Notes under the pieces: generated by a model | What the model was told of the DNA's origin: nothing | Seen by the model: the letters and a program-made list of their open reading frames with translations, nothing else | Databases searched by the model: none | Made by a program: the position numbers and the translations under genes | Assembly (NCBI GenBank): GCA_900540205.1 | Contig: UQER01000004.1 | Location: forward strand, 76,713 to 140,712 | Reading direction: 5' to 3' | Length of the DNA stretch: 64,000 nt | Source of the DNA: an uncultured Porphyromonadaceae bacterium | GTDB taxonomy: Bacteria > Bacteroidota > Bacteroidia > Bacteroidales > Muribaculaceae | In this document: positions 8,726-16,883 of the stretch, piece by piece | How positions within the stretch are numbered: the first letter of the stretch is position 1 | Layout of the letters: every line of letters begins with the position of its first letter

Positions 8726-9552
8726 TGGATGCCAGACCAAGATTATCGGTGCTGATTGCCACCTGCCGTCCTGACGGGATAGAGAGGGTGGTGGCCATGG
8801 ATTTGCCTGAGGTGGCAGGGGTGCATTATTGGGTGTCGTGGCAGATGCATGAGAATCTGCCGGTTCCCGAATCGCTTGCATCGCGTAAGGATGTGTCCGT
8901 GCTTTGCACAGACACAATTGGTCTCTCAAATAATCGAAATAATCTGCTCGAAAATGCCGAAGGCGATATTTTTCTGATCGCCGATGATGATTTGCGGTAT
9001 ACGTCTGATCAGGTAAGAAGTGTAATCGATGTGTTTGATGAGAATCCGGAAATTGATTATGCATCGTTTACGTTCACCGGGGCAGATGCCAAGGTCTATC
9101 CATCTCACGTCTGCCATTTGTGGCCAGTCCCTAAGAACTTTTCTCAGACAAGTTTTGAGGTCGCCATACGCAACAATTCCCGTACGGCGAGGCTCAGATA
9201 TAATCCGTTCTTCGGCCTGGGAGCTCCGGTTTTGCGTTCAGGTGAGGATGAATTATTTCTTATCAGTGCCATACGGTTGGGACTCAATTGCAGATTTTTT
9301 CCGATCATTATTACGCATCATGAGGGCCTGACCACGGGGAACAGAAAAATTACAGACAATGGGGTACTTAAAGCTTCCGGCGCTGTTATAGCTGTGCAAT
9401 ATCCGTTTACGGCGTTTCTAAGGATTCCTCTAAAGGCGTACAGATTGCATAAATCCGGTCAGTCATCTTTTTTACGGTCATTGCGTTATATGACTTATGG
9501 GGTGTGGTATTTGCTGAGGCATAGGGAAGTGCGGGAAAAGATTTATTTTTAG
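8725..9552 (+). CDS. Glycosyltransferase-like protein (family 2 type)
   Basis: 275 residues from ATG 8725, whose A is the last base of the preceding stop (TGATG coupling); ATG 8716 and 8701 in frame are possible alternatives. RLSVLIATCRPDGIERV, the GLSNNRNNLLENAEGDIFLIADDDL block (about residues 70-95; DDD as DxD motif) and the following helix are GT-A features. The middle part is less typical than in its neighbour, and the C-terminal 60 residues are basic and hydrophobic, possibly membrane-associated. The pair probably acts on one surface glycan. Confidence 0.75.
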   Translation: MDARPRLSVLIATCRPDGIERVVAMDLPEVAGVHYWVSWQMHENLPVPESLASRKDVSVLCTDTIGLSNNRNNLLENAEGDIFLIADDDLRYTSDQVRSVIDVFDENPEIDYASFTFTGADAKVYPSHVCHLWPVPKNFSQTSFEVAIRNNSRTARLRYNPFFGLGAPVLRSGEDELFLISAIRLGLNCRFFPIIITHHEGLTTGNRKITDNGVLKASGAVIAVQYPFTAFLRIPLKAYRLHKSGQSSFLRSLRYMTYGVWYLLRHREVREKIYF

Positions 9553-9564
9553 GGTGTTTTTTTG

Positions 9565-9572
9565 TAACTTTG
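9565..9572 (+). promoter_or_regulatory. parE: Probable -7 element of the parE promoter
   Basis: TAACTTTG at 9565-9572 matches the Bacteroidetes -7 box; no good TTTG is present at the -33 position, only AT-rich sequence. Transcription would begin near 9579, which rules against the TTG at 9583 and favours ATG 9595. Confidence 0.5.
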
Positions 9573-9594
9573 TGGGAAGAACTTGCAACGCTCC

Positions 9595-11631
9595 ATGAAC
9601 GACTCCCTTATTTCATCACAACAAGACGATGCCATTGGCCCCGCTACCGACGGGATGCTGGATTTTGAACAGGCCGACAGCCGTCCTGCCGGGACTGCCG
9701 AATATCAGGACGAAGATATAAAGACCCTCGACTGGCGTGAGCACATACGCCTGCGCCCCGGCATGTACATAGGCAAGCTGGGCGACGGTACCTATAACGA
9801 CGACGGTATCTATGTGCTGCTCAAGGAGGTGCTCGACAATTCAATCGACGAGTACATGATGGGTTTCGGGCGGCAGATAACTGTCGATGTGACAGAAACT
9901 ACCGTGACCGTGCGCGACTATGGCCGCGGCGTGCCTCTCGGAAAGCTTGTGGATGTGGCCTCGAAGATGAACACCGGTGCCAAATATGACTCCAAGGCGT
10001 TCAAGAAGTCGGTGGGCCTAAACGGCGTGGGTATCAAGGCTGTGAATGCGCTGAGCGATTCGTTCATCATACAGAGTAACCGCGACGGCCTTATGCGCCG
10101 TGCCGAGTTCTGCCGCGGAGAGCTGTTGATGCAGACCGACGAGGAACCGACCGACGAGCCTAACGGTACATTTGTGCAGTTCACCCCTGACAACACCATT
10201 TTCCGCGACTATCACTATAACGATGAGTTCATAGTGACGCTCCTGCGCAATTACACCTACCTCAACACCGGTCTGGCCATCGTGTTCAACGGCAAGAGGT
10301 TCGTGTCGCGCAACGGTCTGCTCGACCTTCTGCGGGCCAACATGACCAAGGAGCCGCTTTATCCCATAATTCATCTCAAGGGAGAGGATATAGAGATTGC
10401 CATCACTCACGCCAACCAGTATGGCGAGGAGTATTACTCGTTTGTCAACGGCCAGCACACCACCCAGGGCGGCACGCATCTTGCAGCTTTCAAGGAGTCG
10501 GTGTCGCGAACCATCAAGGAGTATTTCGGAAAGAATTTCGAATACACCGACATCCGCAACGGCATGATCGCGGCCGTGAGTGTCAAGGTGGAGGAACCCG
10601 TGTTCGAATCGCAGACCAAGACTAAGCTCGGCAGCCGTGACATGGGTCCCGAAGGTCCGACAATAGCGAAATACATCAGCGATTTCCTGAAAAAGGAACT
10701 TGACAACTTCCTTCACAAGAATCTCGACACCTCGGAGGTGCTCCTCAAAAAGATACAGGAGAGCGAGCGTGAGCGCAAAGCCATGGCCGGAGTCACCAAA
10801 CTTGCGCGTGAACGCGCCAAGAAGGTGAACCTGCACAACAGCAAGCTGCGCGACTGCCGCGTGCACCTCAACGACCCCCGTGGTGACGAGGACCGCAAGC
10901 TTGCGTCGTCGATATTCCTCACGGAGGGCGATTCGGCTTCCGGCTCCATTACCAAAATCCGTGATGTGGAGACCCAGGCTGTGTTCTCCCTGCGTGGTAA
11001 ACCGCTCAACTCCTTCGGGCTTACCCGGAAAGTGGTTTATGAGAATGAAGAATTCAACCTGCTGCAGGCTGCCCTGAACATCGAGGACGGCATTGACGGC
11101 CTGCGCTACAATAATGTGATTATCGCCACCGATGCCGATGTCGACGGTATGCACATACGCCTGCTTCTGCTCACATTCTTCCTGCAGTTTTTCCCGGATC
11201 TTGTGAAGAAAGGGCATGTGTACGTATTGCAGACCCCTCTGTTCCGAGTGCGCGACAAAAACGCAACCAAACGTTCGGGCCGCAAGTCTCGCTCGGCCGA
11301 TGGTAAAAGCCGCAAACAGGCCGATGGCGAGGGGGCAGACAGCGGTGTAGAATCGTCCACCGTCTATTGTTATTCCGACGAAGAGCGTATAGCTGCCATA
11401 GAGCGCTTCGGGGCCAACGCCGAGATTACCCGATTCAAAGGTCTGGGTGAGATTTCGCCCGACGAGTTCAAAGGGTTCATTGGCGAGGATATGCGTCTGG
11501 ACCGCGTCACACTGCGCAAAGAGGATGGTGTGGCCGAACTGCTTGAGTTCTATATGGGCAAGAATACATCCGACCGCCAGAACTTCATCATTGACAATCT
11601 GGTGGTGGAGGATGACTCGCAGATTTCATGA
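9595..11631 (+). CDS. parE: DNA topoisomerase IV subunit B
   Basis: ATP-binding subunit of topoisomerase IV, which decatenates chromosomes, with ParA/C as partner (not in this window). 678 residues. GHKL ATPase: RPGMYIGKLGDG (about residue 60), LLKEVLDNSIDEYMMG with the ATP-binding Glu/Asn, and the VGLNGVGIKAVNALS lid. The TOPRIM domain has FLTEGDSASGS and ATDADVDGMHIR. A charged low-complexity insertion (about 11250-11360, KRSGRKSRSADGKSRKQADGEG) separates PLFRVR from VYCYSDEE, where relatives join directly. C-terminal TRFKGLGEISPDEFKGFIG is typical. The gyrase alternative is less likely from the GKLGDG signature and length. Confidence 0.9.
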   Translation: MNDSLISSQQDDAIGPATDGMLDFEQADSRPAGTAEYQDEDIKTLDWREHIRLRPGMYIGKLGDGTYNDDGIYVLLKEVLDNSIDEYMMGFGRQITVDVTETTVTVRDYGRGVPLGKLVDVASKMNTGAKYDSKAFKKSVGLNGVGIKAVNALSDSFIIQSNRDGLMRRAEFCRGELLMQTDEEPTDEPNGTFVQFTPDNTIFRDYHYNDEFIVTLLRNYTYLNTGLAIVFNGKRFVSRNGLLDLLRANMTKEPLYPIIHLKGEDIEIAITHANQYGEEYYSFVNGQHTTQGGTHLAAFKESVSRTIKEYFGKNFEYTDIRNGMIAAVSVKVEEPVFESQTKTKLGSRDMGPEGPTIAKYISDFLKKELDNFLHKNLDTSEVLLKKIQESERERKAMAGVTKLARERAKKVNLHNSKLRDCRVHLNDPRGDEDRKLASSIFLTEGDSASGSITKIRDVETQAVFSLRGKPLNSFGLTRKVVYENEEFNLLQAALNIEDGIDGLRYNNVIIATDADVDGMHIRLLLLTFFLQFFPDLVKKGHVYVLQTPLFRVRDKNATKRSGRKSRSADGKSRKQADGEGADSGVESSTVYCYSDEERIAAIERFGANAEITRFKGLGEISPDEFKGFIGEDMRLDRVTLRKEDGVAELLEFYMGKNTSDRQNFIIDNLVVEDDSQIS

Positions 11632-11661
11632 TGCATTTCCGATAAACCGAATGATTTGAGA

Positions 11662-12120
11662 ATGAAGAGAATTGCATTGTTCGCCGGTTCGTTCGACCCC
11701 TTCACCATCGGGCACAAATCTATCGTAGACCGCGCTCTGCCGCTGTTCGACGAGATTGTGATTGGAGTCGGTGTGAATTCGGGCAAAAACGGCCATGATA
11801 CGGCCGAGAACCGCTGCCGTAATATCGAAGCGGTCTATGCCGCCGAACCGCGGGTACGGGTGGTGACGTTCGACTGTCTCACCGTTGATGCCGCACGTCG
11901 CGAGGGCGCGCAGTTTCTGTTGCGAGGAGTGCGGTCGGTGGCCGATTTTGAATATGAACGCCAGCTGGCCGACATAAACCGCAACATTTCAGGCATTGAA
12001 TCTGTTCTTATCTATGCGTTGCCCGAACTTGCGTCGGTCAGTTCTTCCATGGTGAGGGAGCTTGCCGCCTACGGGGTAGACGTGTCAGAATATCTCCCTT
12101 CTGCCAATGCGAAGGCTTAA
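11662..12120 (+). CDS. coaD: Phosphopantetheine adenylyltransferase
   Basis: Fourth step of coenzyme A synthesis: joins ATP and 4-phosphopantetheine to dephospho-CoA. 152 residues, usual size. GSFDPFTIGHKSIVDRAL holds the T/HxGH nucleotidyltransferase motif, LLRGVRSVADFEYERQLADINR is the substrate loop, and SSSMVRELAAYG the second ATP motif (variant of ISST). Start ATG 11662 (MKRIALFAGS). Lies 30 nt after parE and overlaps or abuts the S41 protease gene, suggesting one operon. Confidence 0.95.
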   Translation: MKRIALFAGSFDPFTIGHKSIVDRALPLFDEIVIGVGVNSGKNGHDTAENRCRNIEAVYAAEPRVRVVTFDCLTVDAARREGAQFLLRGVRSVADFEYERQLADINRNISGIESVLIYALPELASVSSSMVRELAAYGVDVSEYLPSANAKA

Positions 12121-12136
12121 TAAAAATCAAAAAAGA

Positions 12137-13780
12137 ATGTACAGGTTTCCGATTTCAAGGTTTGTAATATCAGTTTTGGCCGTCTGCTTGCTCCCGCTTG
12201 CAACTCAGGCCCAGGGAAAAGATAAAGGGGAGTTCAAGCTCACTCCCGACCGCAAGCTGCTCATGGCCGAACAGGTGATCGAGCGCTTTTATGTGGACAG
12301 TGTCGATGCCGGCAACATGGTGCAGGATGCCATCGTGGCCATGCTCAAGACGCTCGACCCCCATTCGTCCTATTCCGATCCGGAAGAGACCAAGGAACTC
12401 ACCACTCCGCTCGAAGGTAATTTCAGCGGCATCGGCGTGCAGTTCAATATGCTCAACGATACATTGTTCGTGATTCAGACCACTTCGGGTGGACCTTCCG
12501 AGAAGGTGGGAATCCTTCCTGGCGACCGCATTGTCCAGGCTGGTGATTCGGTTATAGCCGGCCGGAAACTGCCCAACTCCAGAATCATCAAGATTCTCCG
12601 CGGGCCCAAGGGCTCGGAGGTGGACCTGAAGGTGTTGCGCAGGGGGGAGGCCCAGCCTATCGTGTTCCACGTTGTGCGCGACGACATCCCTGTCTACAGT
12701 GTGGATGCCGCCTATATGGCCGACCCCACAACAGGCTATATTCGTGTGTCGCGTTTCGGCGAGGAGACCGACAAGGAGTTTGAGGCTGCCCTAGAGAAAC
12801 TGCGCAAACAGGGGATGCAGAACCTTATTGTCGACCTCGAGGACAATGGTGGAGGCTACCTGCAGGCAGCCCACCAGCTTGCGTCGCATTTCCTCGACAA
12901 GGGTGACATGGTGGTTTACACGGATGCACCGAAAATGGGCCGTACCGTCTATGCCGTAGAGAAACCGGGCAACTTCAACAAGGGGCGTCTGGTAATCATG
13001 GCCAACCAGTATTCCGCCTCGGCCAGCGAAATCCTCTCCGGGGCCGTGCAGGACAACGACCGCGGCCTTATCGTGGGACGGCGCACGTTCGGCAAAGGAC
13101 TTGTGCAGCGGCCGTTCCCGTTCCCCGACGGCTCCATGATCCGCCTCACCGTGTCACGCTACTACACCCCCTCGGGCCGCAGTATACAGAAGCCTTACGC
13201 TCCCGGCGACGAGGAATCGTACCGCAAGGACATGCTTCACCGCTATGAGGCTGGCGAGTTCTCCTCGGCCGATTCGATTCATCTGCCCGACTCGCTACGT
13301 TTCGAGACATTGCACAATCATCGCCCCGTTTATGGCGGAGGCGGCATAATGCCTGACCTTTTTGTGCCGATTGACACCACCGCTTTTTCGCCGTATTACC
13401 GTAACCTGGTGGCAAAGGGGATTCTCAACCGTTTCTGCATCACTTATGTCGACCGCAACCGCAGTCAGCTCAACCGTGAATATCCCGATGTGGATGCATT
13501 CATAGCCAAATTCAGTGTGGATTCGGCCATGATCGACGATATTGTGAAACTCGGCGTAGCCGACAGCGTGAAGCTTGATTCGGTACAGCTTGAACGTTCA
13601 CGCCCGATGATCGAGACCATAGTCAAAGGCATAATTGCGCGCGACCTGTTCGACACATCGGCTTATTTCCGTGTGGTGAACCCGCAGCTCAGTCCCGTAT
13701 ACCGCGAAGCTCTCGGGCTTATCAACGACGAACGCCGCTACAACCGCCTGCTGCGTGAGGGACGCGAGTTTGGTAAATAA
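12137..13780 (+). CDS. Periplasmic S41 family C-terminal processing protease
   Basis: 547 residues with an N-terminal signal peptide (hydrophobic ISRFVISVLAVCLLPLATQA). DPHSSYSDPEE region, a PDZ domain (about 85-180, FSGIGVQF...GDRIVQAGD), then the protease core: DLEDNGGGYL, NQYSASASEI with catalytic Ser295 and TFGKGLVQ with Lys320. The 25-residue Ser-Lys spacing equals that of E. coli Prc (S430-K455). CtpA/Prc enzymes trim C termini of exported proteins. ATG 12107 is an alternative start overlapping coaD. About 170 residues after the core form the usual C-terminal extension. Confidence 0.9.
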   Translation: MYRFPISRFVISVLAVCLLPLATQAQGKDKGEFKLTPDRKLLMAEQVIERFYVDSVDAGNMVQDAIVAMLKTLDPHSSYSDPEETKELTTPLEGNFSGIGVQFNMLNDTLFVIQTTSGGPSEKVGILPGDRIVQAGDSVIAGRKLPNSRIIKILRGPKGSEVDLKVLRRGEAQPIVFHVVRDDIPVYSVDAAYMADPTTGYIRVSRFGEETDKEFEAALEKLRKQGMQNLIVDLEDNGGGYLQAAHQLASHFLDKGDMVVYTDAPKMGRTVYAVEKPGNFNKGRLVIMANQYSASASEILSGAVQDNDRGLIVGRRTFGKGLVQRPFPFPDGSMIRLTVSRYYTPSGRSIQKPYAPGDEESYRKDMLHRYEAGEFSSADSIHLPDSLRFETLHNHRPVYGGGGIMPDLFVPIDTTAFSPYYRNLVAKGILNRFCITYVDRNRSQLNREYPDVDAFIAKFSVDSAMIDDIVKLGVADSVKLDSVQLERSRPMIETIVKGIIARDLFDTSAYFRVVNPQLSPVYREALGLINDERRYNRLLREGREFGK

Positions 13781-13846
13781 TAATTCTCAGGTGGCTGTCG
13801 GCATCCCGGCATCCACCTTGTTTACGAACCAATCGAAAAGAGAGTA

Positions 13847-15652
13847 ATGGATAACATACTGACAACACTGGTTGACCGCCAGGCTGCAAAATATGGCGAC
13901 CGCGCGGCTGTATATCACCGCCGTCCCGACGGCATGTGGCTCCCCTATAGCTGGAATGAACTCAAACAGATGGCCGGTCAGGCCGCTGCCGCCATGGAGG
14001 CCATAGGCATAAAGGAAACACAGCGTGTGGCTGTGTTCTCGGCAAATGACCCCTATATTCTCGTGACCGATTTCGCGGCCTTTGCCAACCGTGCCGTTCC
14101 TGTGAGCATATATGCCACCTCGTCGGAACAGCAGGTAGAGTACATAGTCCGCGATGCCGAGGCCGAATGCATCTTTGTGGGCGACCAGACACAGTATCAG
14201 ATAGCGCGCAATGTTGCGCGCCGTCAGAGCGGACTTCGTCAGATTGTGGTATATTCCGACGTGCGGCTTGATTCGTCGGACACCACCACGATGACCTTCG
14301 CCCGTTTTCTCCGGCTGGGCGCCGAGGCATCAGAGGCATCCCGCCGTGAAGTGGCGCGCCGCAAGGCTGCAGCCACCCCCGACGATATCGCGACACTGCT
14401 CTATACCTCCGGAACTACCGGCGACCCCAAAGGCGCCATTCTTCCGCATTCCTGTTTCGATGCCGCCATAGAGATGCATCACCGCAGGCTCACATCGCTC
14501 TCGGATGCCGACACGGCCATGTGTTTTCTCCCGCTGAGCCATATTTTTGAAAAGGCTTGGACATATTTTGCGCTTGATTGCGGCATCAAAGTGTATGTCA
14601 ACCGCAATCCGCGCGACATACAGACCACCATCCGCGAGGTGCGTCCCACCTGCATGTGCTCGGTGCCGAGGTTTTGGGAAAAGGCATATGCCACCATACA
14701 GGACAAGATGACCCGCATGAAGCCCTTCAACCGCTGGATGTGCCGCCGCGCACTCGCCATTGGCCGTCGCCGCAATCTGGAGTATGCGCGCGTGGGCCGG
14801 AAGGTGCCGTTCATGCTGGAATTGCAGTACGGATTTTTCAACAGCCGTGTGTTCCGCAAGGTGCAGCGCATCATGGGAATCGAGCACGGCAACATATTCC
14901 CCACGGCGGGAGCGCCGCTCAGCGCCAACATCACAGAATTTTTCCGTTCGATGGGTGTGCCTATCGTGATAGGATACGGATTGTCGGAAACCACCGCCAC
15001 CGTGAGTTGCTATCCTTATGTGGGATATGAAATCGGCACGGTGGGCACCGTGCTTGACAGGATTGATGTCCGGATAGGGGAGAACGACGAAATTCTGGTG
15101 AAAGGTCCCACCGTGATGCGTGGCTATTTCAACAAACCTGCCGAGACGGCTGATGCCTTCACTTCGGATGGGTATTTCCGCACGGGTGATGCCGGTCGTT
15201 TTGATGAGCACGGCGCGTTGATTCTCACCGACCGCCTCAAAGATCTTTTCAAAACCTCCAACGGCAAATACATAGCTCCCCAGGCCATCGAGAGCCGTCT
15301 GGGCGAGGACAAATACATCGAGCAGGTGGCCGTAATAGGCGACAACCGTAAATTTGTCACCGCCCTCATCGTGCCGTCCATCCCGGCTCTGCAGGAATAT
15401 GCCGCCGCCAACGGCATAACATATGACTCGCTTGATGAACTCATGGCCGACGCAAGAATCTACAATCTCGTCGCATCCCGAATCGAAGCGCTTCAGGAAG
15501 GCCTCGCTTCGTTTGAGAAAATCAAGAAATTCACCCTGCTTCCCAAGGAGTTCACCATGGAATCGGGCGAGCTTACCAACACGCTGAAAATCCGCCGGCC
15601 GGTGATCAACCGCAACTACTCTGCGCAGATCGATGCCATGTACGAATCCTGA
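13847..15652 (+). CDS. AMP-dependent acyl-CoA synthetase (long-chain fatty acid-CoA ligase type)
   Basis: 601 residues. Activates a carboxylic acid, probably a long-chain fatty acid, to acyl-AMP and then acyl-CoA. AMP-binding motif LLYTSGTTGDPKGAIL (about 185-200), FLPLSHIFEK, GYGLSETTATVS (about 374-385), GYFRTGDAGRFDEHGALILTDRLKD and the hinge to the C-terminal domain with NGKYIAPQAIE. Length and motifs match the FAA1/FadD15-like group common in Bacteroidetes. Substrate length not determinable. Free-standing between the protease and the next promoter. Confidence 0.88.
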   Translation: MDNILTTLVDRQAAKYGDRAAVYHRRPDGMWLPYSWNELKQMAGQAAAAMEAIGIKETQRVAVFSANDPYILVTDFAAFANRAVPVSIYATSSEQQVEYIVRDAEAECIFVGDQTQYQIARNVARRQSGLRQIVVYSDVRLDSSDTTTMTFARFLRLGAEASEASRREVARRKAAATPDDIATLLYTSGTTGDPKGAILPHSCFDAAIEMHHRRLTSLSDADTAMCFLPLSHIFEKAWTYFALDCGIKVYVNRNPRDIQTTIREVRPTCMCSVPRFWEKAYATIQDKMTRMKPFNRWMCRRALAIGRRRNLEYARVGRKVPFMLELQYGFFNSRVFRKVQRIMGIEHGNIFPTAGAPLSANITEFFRSMGVPIVIGYGLSETTATVSCYPYVGYEIGTVGTVLDRIDVRIGENDEILVKGPTVMRGYFNKPAETADAFTSDGYFRTGDAGRFDEHGALILTDRLKDLFKTSNGKYIAPQAIESRLGEDKYIEQVAVIGDNRKFVTALIVPSIPALQEYAAANGITYDSLDELMADARIYNLVASRIEALQEGLASFEKIKKFTLLPKEFTMESGELTNTLKIRRPVINRNYSAQIDAMYES

Positions 15653-15744
15653 TATCGAGCCACATTTGTATGGCGATTCCCGTTGCATTCCGGCGGAATC
15701 TGCGTTGCATTCTTGCAGAAAAAATGCAAAATGCCGCATTGAGC

Positions 15745-15775
15745 TTTGCCGAATGAAGTGGAAATTGTAACTTTG
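15745..15775 (+). promoter_or_regulatory. Bacteroidetes-type promoter upstream of the small secreted protein
   Basis: TTTG at 15745-15748 and TAACTTTG at 15768-15775 with 19 bp between. Transcription would begin near 15782, leaving a 76-nt leader before ATG 15858. Confidence 0.7.
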
Positions 15776-15857
15776 CAAGTCGTACTGTGTCAGCAGCGCA
15801 GCATGTGAGGCACGCGGTTGACCGTATGTATTTTGAACTGAACAGACACTGAACGTT

Positions 15858-16184
15858 ATGCGCAGATTGCTTGCGACATTGGTTGTGACCCTTATGGTGG
15901 CGGTGGCTACGGCTGTCGGCGCCGCTCCTGTGTGGGAGGAGGTCAACTCGCCGCATGCCGCCATAACGCAGACAATGGAGATGGATGCCGACACGCAGAT
16001 TGCCGTGAGCGACGGCTACATCTACCTCTGGAGCGAGAAGCCGGTGACGGTCAAACTTTTCTCCATCCTCGGGCAGCTCATAGCGCAGGAAACCGTCAAG
16101 CCCGGCCTTCACCGCCTCCGCATCGCCTCGCGCGGCATCTACATCCTCCGCGCCGGCACCTCCACCCGCCGCATCACCATCTAA
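15858..16184 (+). CDS. Small secreted protein resembling an isolated type IX C-terminal domain
   Basis: 108 residues. A signal peptide (about 1-22, hydrophobic LLATLVVTLMVAVATAVGA) is followed by only about 85 residues. The last 55 (VKLFSILGQLIAQETVKPG...GIYILRAG..TRRITI) have the beta pattern of the Por/T9SS sorting domain: a V-x-hydrophobic-ILGQ turn, an L/G-x-Y-hydrophobic strand and a final R-x-I-T-I strand. Normally such a domain follows a large cargo; here there is none. It has its own promoter. It may be a degenerate remnant of a cargo gene, or a small free protein of unknown role. Confidence 0.6.
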   Translation: MRRLLATLVVTLMVAVATAVGAAPVWEEVNSPHAAITQTMEMDADTQIAVSDGYIYLWSEKPVTVKLFSILGQLIAQETVKPGLHRLRIASRGIYILRAGTSTRRITI

Positions 16185-16228
16185 CGCCTAACCATTCATT
16201 CCCCCCCAACCCTTCATTTCCTTCTTGG

Positions 16229-16257
16229 CGAGCTTATAAGAATTTCTTATAAGTTCG
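16229..16257. repeat. 29-bp near-perfect palindrome
   Basis: Two 14-nt arms (CGAGCTTATAAGAA and TTCTTATAAGTTCG) around one central base, with a single mismatch. Inside, CTTATAAG occurs twice. Symmetry of this kind suits a dimeric regulator; there is no T-run, so it is not a terminator. Confidence 0.6.
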
Positions 16258-16459
16258 ATTCTCATCAATATGGGGCTGTATATCCGCAGTCATCAGCGGA
16301 TGTGAGGAGTACAGTGTTTGTGCATATAAGCGTGCGGAATCTTAGCTTATCTAAGGGTGGCATAGAGCCGGAAAAGCGTCTCTCGGCTAAACATCCATTT
16401 AGGTGCAAAATAAAATGATGTTTTTCAGCATCGTTAAAATATAGTTTCAAAAATAATAG

Positions 16460-16835
16460 TAATTTTGCGTTTGCAGACCGTTTTGCAAACCACATCAGTT
16501 GGGTGAGGTTCGCCGAACCATCCCCTGTTTGGGGTTTAGCGGAACGGGATGTAGTTGAAATACATAAGAAAGCGTTTATCCGCGCTGATTCTTGACCATC
16601 TGAAATGTCTCGCAAACTTTTCTTTATCTAAGTCAAGGATAGAGCAACGGTAGATGCCCGTGGATATGTGATTATCTTGCATCCGGCATGATATTTCGGG
16701 AGAAATACGGCCGGAGGCATTGATTGCATATACTGGCGTGGGCTTCTGCAGTTGCCGTCTGACTTAGATAAGGCAATGCGAGAAGCCTCAGATGGTAGGA
16801 CGGTAACGATACAGATTCCTGCGCTTTTTTGTTTA
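16460..16835 (+). ncRNA. Candidate structured non-coding RNA or long leader of the C10 protease gene
   Basis: A -7-like TAATTTTG at 16460-16467 could start a transcript near 16474. The following sequence folds into many local hairpins: GTTTGCA/TGCAAAC (16469-16490), CATCCC/GGGATG enclosing CCCC-TGTTT-GGGG, ATGCC/GGCAT, TATTTC-GGGA-GAAATA (a GNRA-type loop), GCCGG/CTGGC and a two-part stem GGCTTCT...AGAAGCC with GTTGCC/GGCAAT inside (16741-16787). It ends near CTGCGCTTTTTTG (16819-16831). No known RNA family was recognised (not tmRNA, RNase P or SRP RNA by motif). It could instead be the 5-prime leader of the downstream gene. Confidence 0.35.
16624..16771. repeat. 11-bp inverted repeat TTATCTAAGTC / GACTTAGATAA
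   Basis: Perfect inverted copies at 16624-16634 and 16761-16771, about 126 bp apart; the core TTATCTAAG occurs again at 16347-16355. The pair could close the structured region into one domain or be paired binding sites. Confidence 0.5.
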
Positions 16836-16883
16836 TAAACCAATCTGATACCAACGAGAGGAATCGGTGGGTATATTTGATGT

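Larger units (their letters stand above)
16185..16883. other. 700-bp non-coding stretch with palindromes and structured RNA potential
   Basis: No believable gene: the only longer frame (minus strand 16265-16615) lacks family features and crosses a promoter-like element. It contains a 29-bp near-perfect palindrome (16229-16257), the repeated word TTATCTAAG in three places, and a hairpin-rich segment with its own -7 element (see separate entries). The last 50 bases are AT-rich before the C10 protease start. Confidence 0.6.

Noticed and set aside
7694..9552. Glycosyltransferase pair as part of a capsule or mobile island
   Set aside because: Only two genes, with no transport, polymerase, integrase or transposase genes near them; an island cannot be supported.
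14330..15994. Very long open frames on the strand opposite the acyl-CoA synthetase, sdhA (23509-25251) and fusA (41182-43365)
   Set aside because: They are mirror frames of strongly biased real genes; their proteins have no family features and the genes on the other strand are certain.
16265..16615. Minus-strand frame of 116 codons in the 700-bp non-coding region
   Set aside because: No family resemblance, and it crosses a promoter-like element and hairpins; better explained as structured non-coding DNA.
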